From Pustulibacterium marinum (GTDB taxonomy: Bacteria; Bacteroidota; Bacteroidia; Flavobacteriales; Flavobacteriaceae), in NCBI RefSeq assembly GCF_900116665.1, contig NZ_FPBK01000003.1, positions 1 to 64,000 of the forward strand: DNA of 64,000 nt. The letters run 5' to 3'. The position numbers and the translations under genes were made by a program. Shown one piece after another: positions 63,732-64,000 of this stretch; position 1 is the first letter of the stretch; each line of letters begins with the position of its first letter. Below the pieces are notes generated by a model, which did no database searches, was not told the origin of the DNA, and saw nothing but the letters and a program-made list of their open reading frames with translations.

Positions 63732-63902
63732 AAGCGTACAATTCAAAAAAATAATATTCCCCTCTTCTTAACTAAAGATACTATTTTTTTGAAAATGAAT
63801 GCTATATGTATTTTAGAATGGAGCTATTTTAAATAAGTCTTATAAAAAGTTGATCCATTAATGGTGAAATTGGAACTCATTTACATTTTTATCTCTGCTC
63901 GC

Positions 63903-64000
63903 TTAACTCAAGTACGTTAATAAAATAAATAACAACAGTCCACCAACTCTAATAGCCGTAACCCACATATAATTCTTTACAAAAAAATTGGGAAAAGCAT
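63903..64000 (-). CDS. Membrane protein, C-terminal end only
   Basis: The minus strand has an open frame from the right edge to TAA at 63905-63903. Its last residues, FPNFFVKNYMWVTAIRVGGL, then LLFILLTYLS, form a transmembrane tail. The start lies outside the window, and the short length limits certainty. Confidence 0.45.
   Translation of the reverse strand, partial: AFPNFFVKNYMWVTAIRVGGLLLFILLTYLS

Overview
The window looks like a chromosome segment of a (probably marine) member of the Flavobacteriaceae, phylum Bacteroidota. Supporting signs are two SusC/SusD pairs, a protein with a type IX secretion (T9SS) C-terminal sorting domain, many short lipoproteins with a Cys after a short hydrophobic leader, a low-to-moderate GC content, few Shine-Dalgarno sequences, and repeated TAnnTTTG/TATCTT-type promoter elements. 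I saw no rRNA, tRNA, CRISPR array or transposase gene.

Layout. 1-2249 is a copper locus on the minus strand: a multicopper oxidase running off the left edge and a HYC_CC_PP-type protein. 2393-3685 holds small membrane proteins and a lipoprotein. 3905-9660 is an AT-rich accessory block: a frameshifted SUKH (SMI1/KNR4-like) gene, then a 1570-residue STAND NTPase with an N-terminal PD-(D/E)XK-like nuclease domain (an Avs-like anti-phage candidate), bounded on both sides by hairpin-rich non-coding DNA sharing a 10-mer. 9660-11330 has a structured leader with 10-bp-phased repeats, a DUF6266 protein and a small helix-turn-helix protein. 11670-19969 carries secreted proteins, a membrane-anchored amidohydrolase, a GT39-type glycosyltransferase and small lipoproteins.

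19966-32362 is a polysaccharide utilization locus (PUL): a membrane-spanning Y_Y_Y/LuxR-type regulator divergent from susC, susD, GH30, a SusE-like glycan-binding lipoprotein and a second GH30. Two GH30 lipoproteins with intact catalytic Glu residues suggest a beta-1,6-linked glucan (pustulan, or laminarin side chains) as substrate. 32549-44153 is mixed: an RDD protein, a 21-bp tandem repeat array before an FN3 protein, a DUF3223/HNH-like protein, a SIMPL protein, a TUDOR-like/SDR pair, a calcineurin-like phosphatase and an orphan GH97.

44154-49566 is a second AT-rich accessory block: palindromes and 11-bp tandem repeats, an ORC/STAND-like P-loop ATPase with zinc ribbon and winged helix, and a three-gene operon of unknown function enclosed by two copies of a roughly 95-bp promoter-containing repeat, then a PUR-alpha-like/Myb-like protein. 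50879-52259 is a Crp/Fnr-type regulator and an SDR gene sharing a near-identical palindromic operator. 53263-59629 has a phosphoinositide phospholipase C-like lipoprotein and a second susC/susD pair without adjacent glycosidases. 59687-64000 is a minus-strand run of envelope proteins ending in a CPBP-family protease and the tail of another membrane protein.

Most family assignments rest on motifs read by eye. No database search was run.
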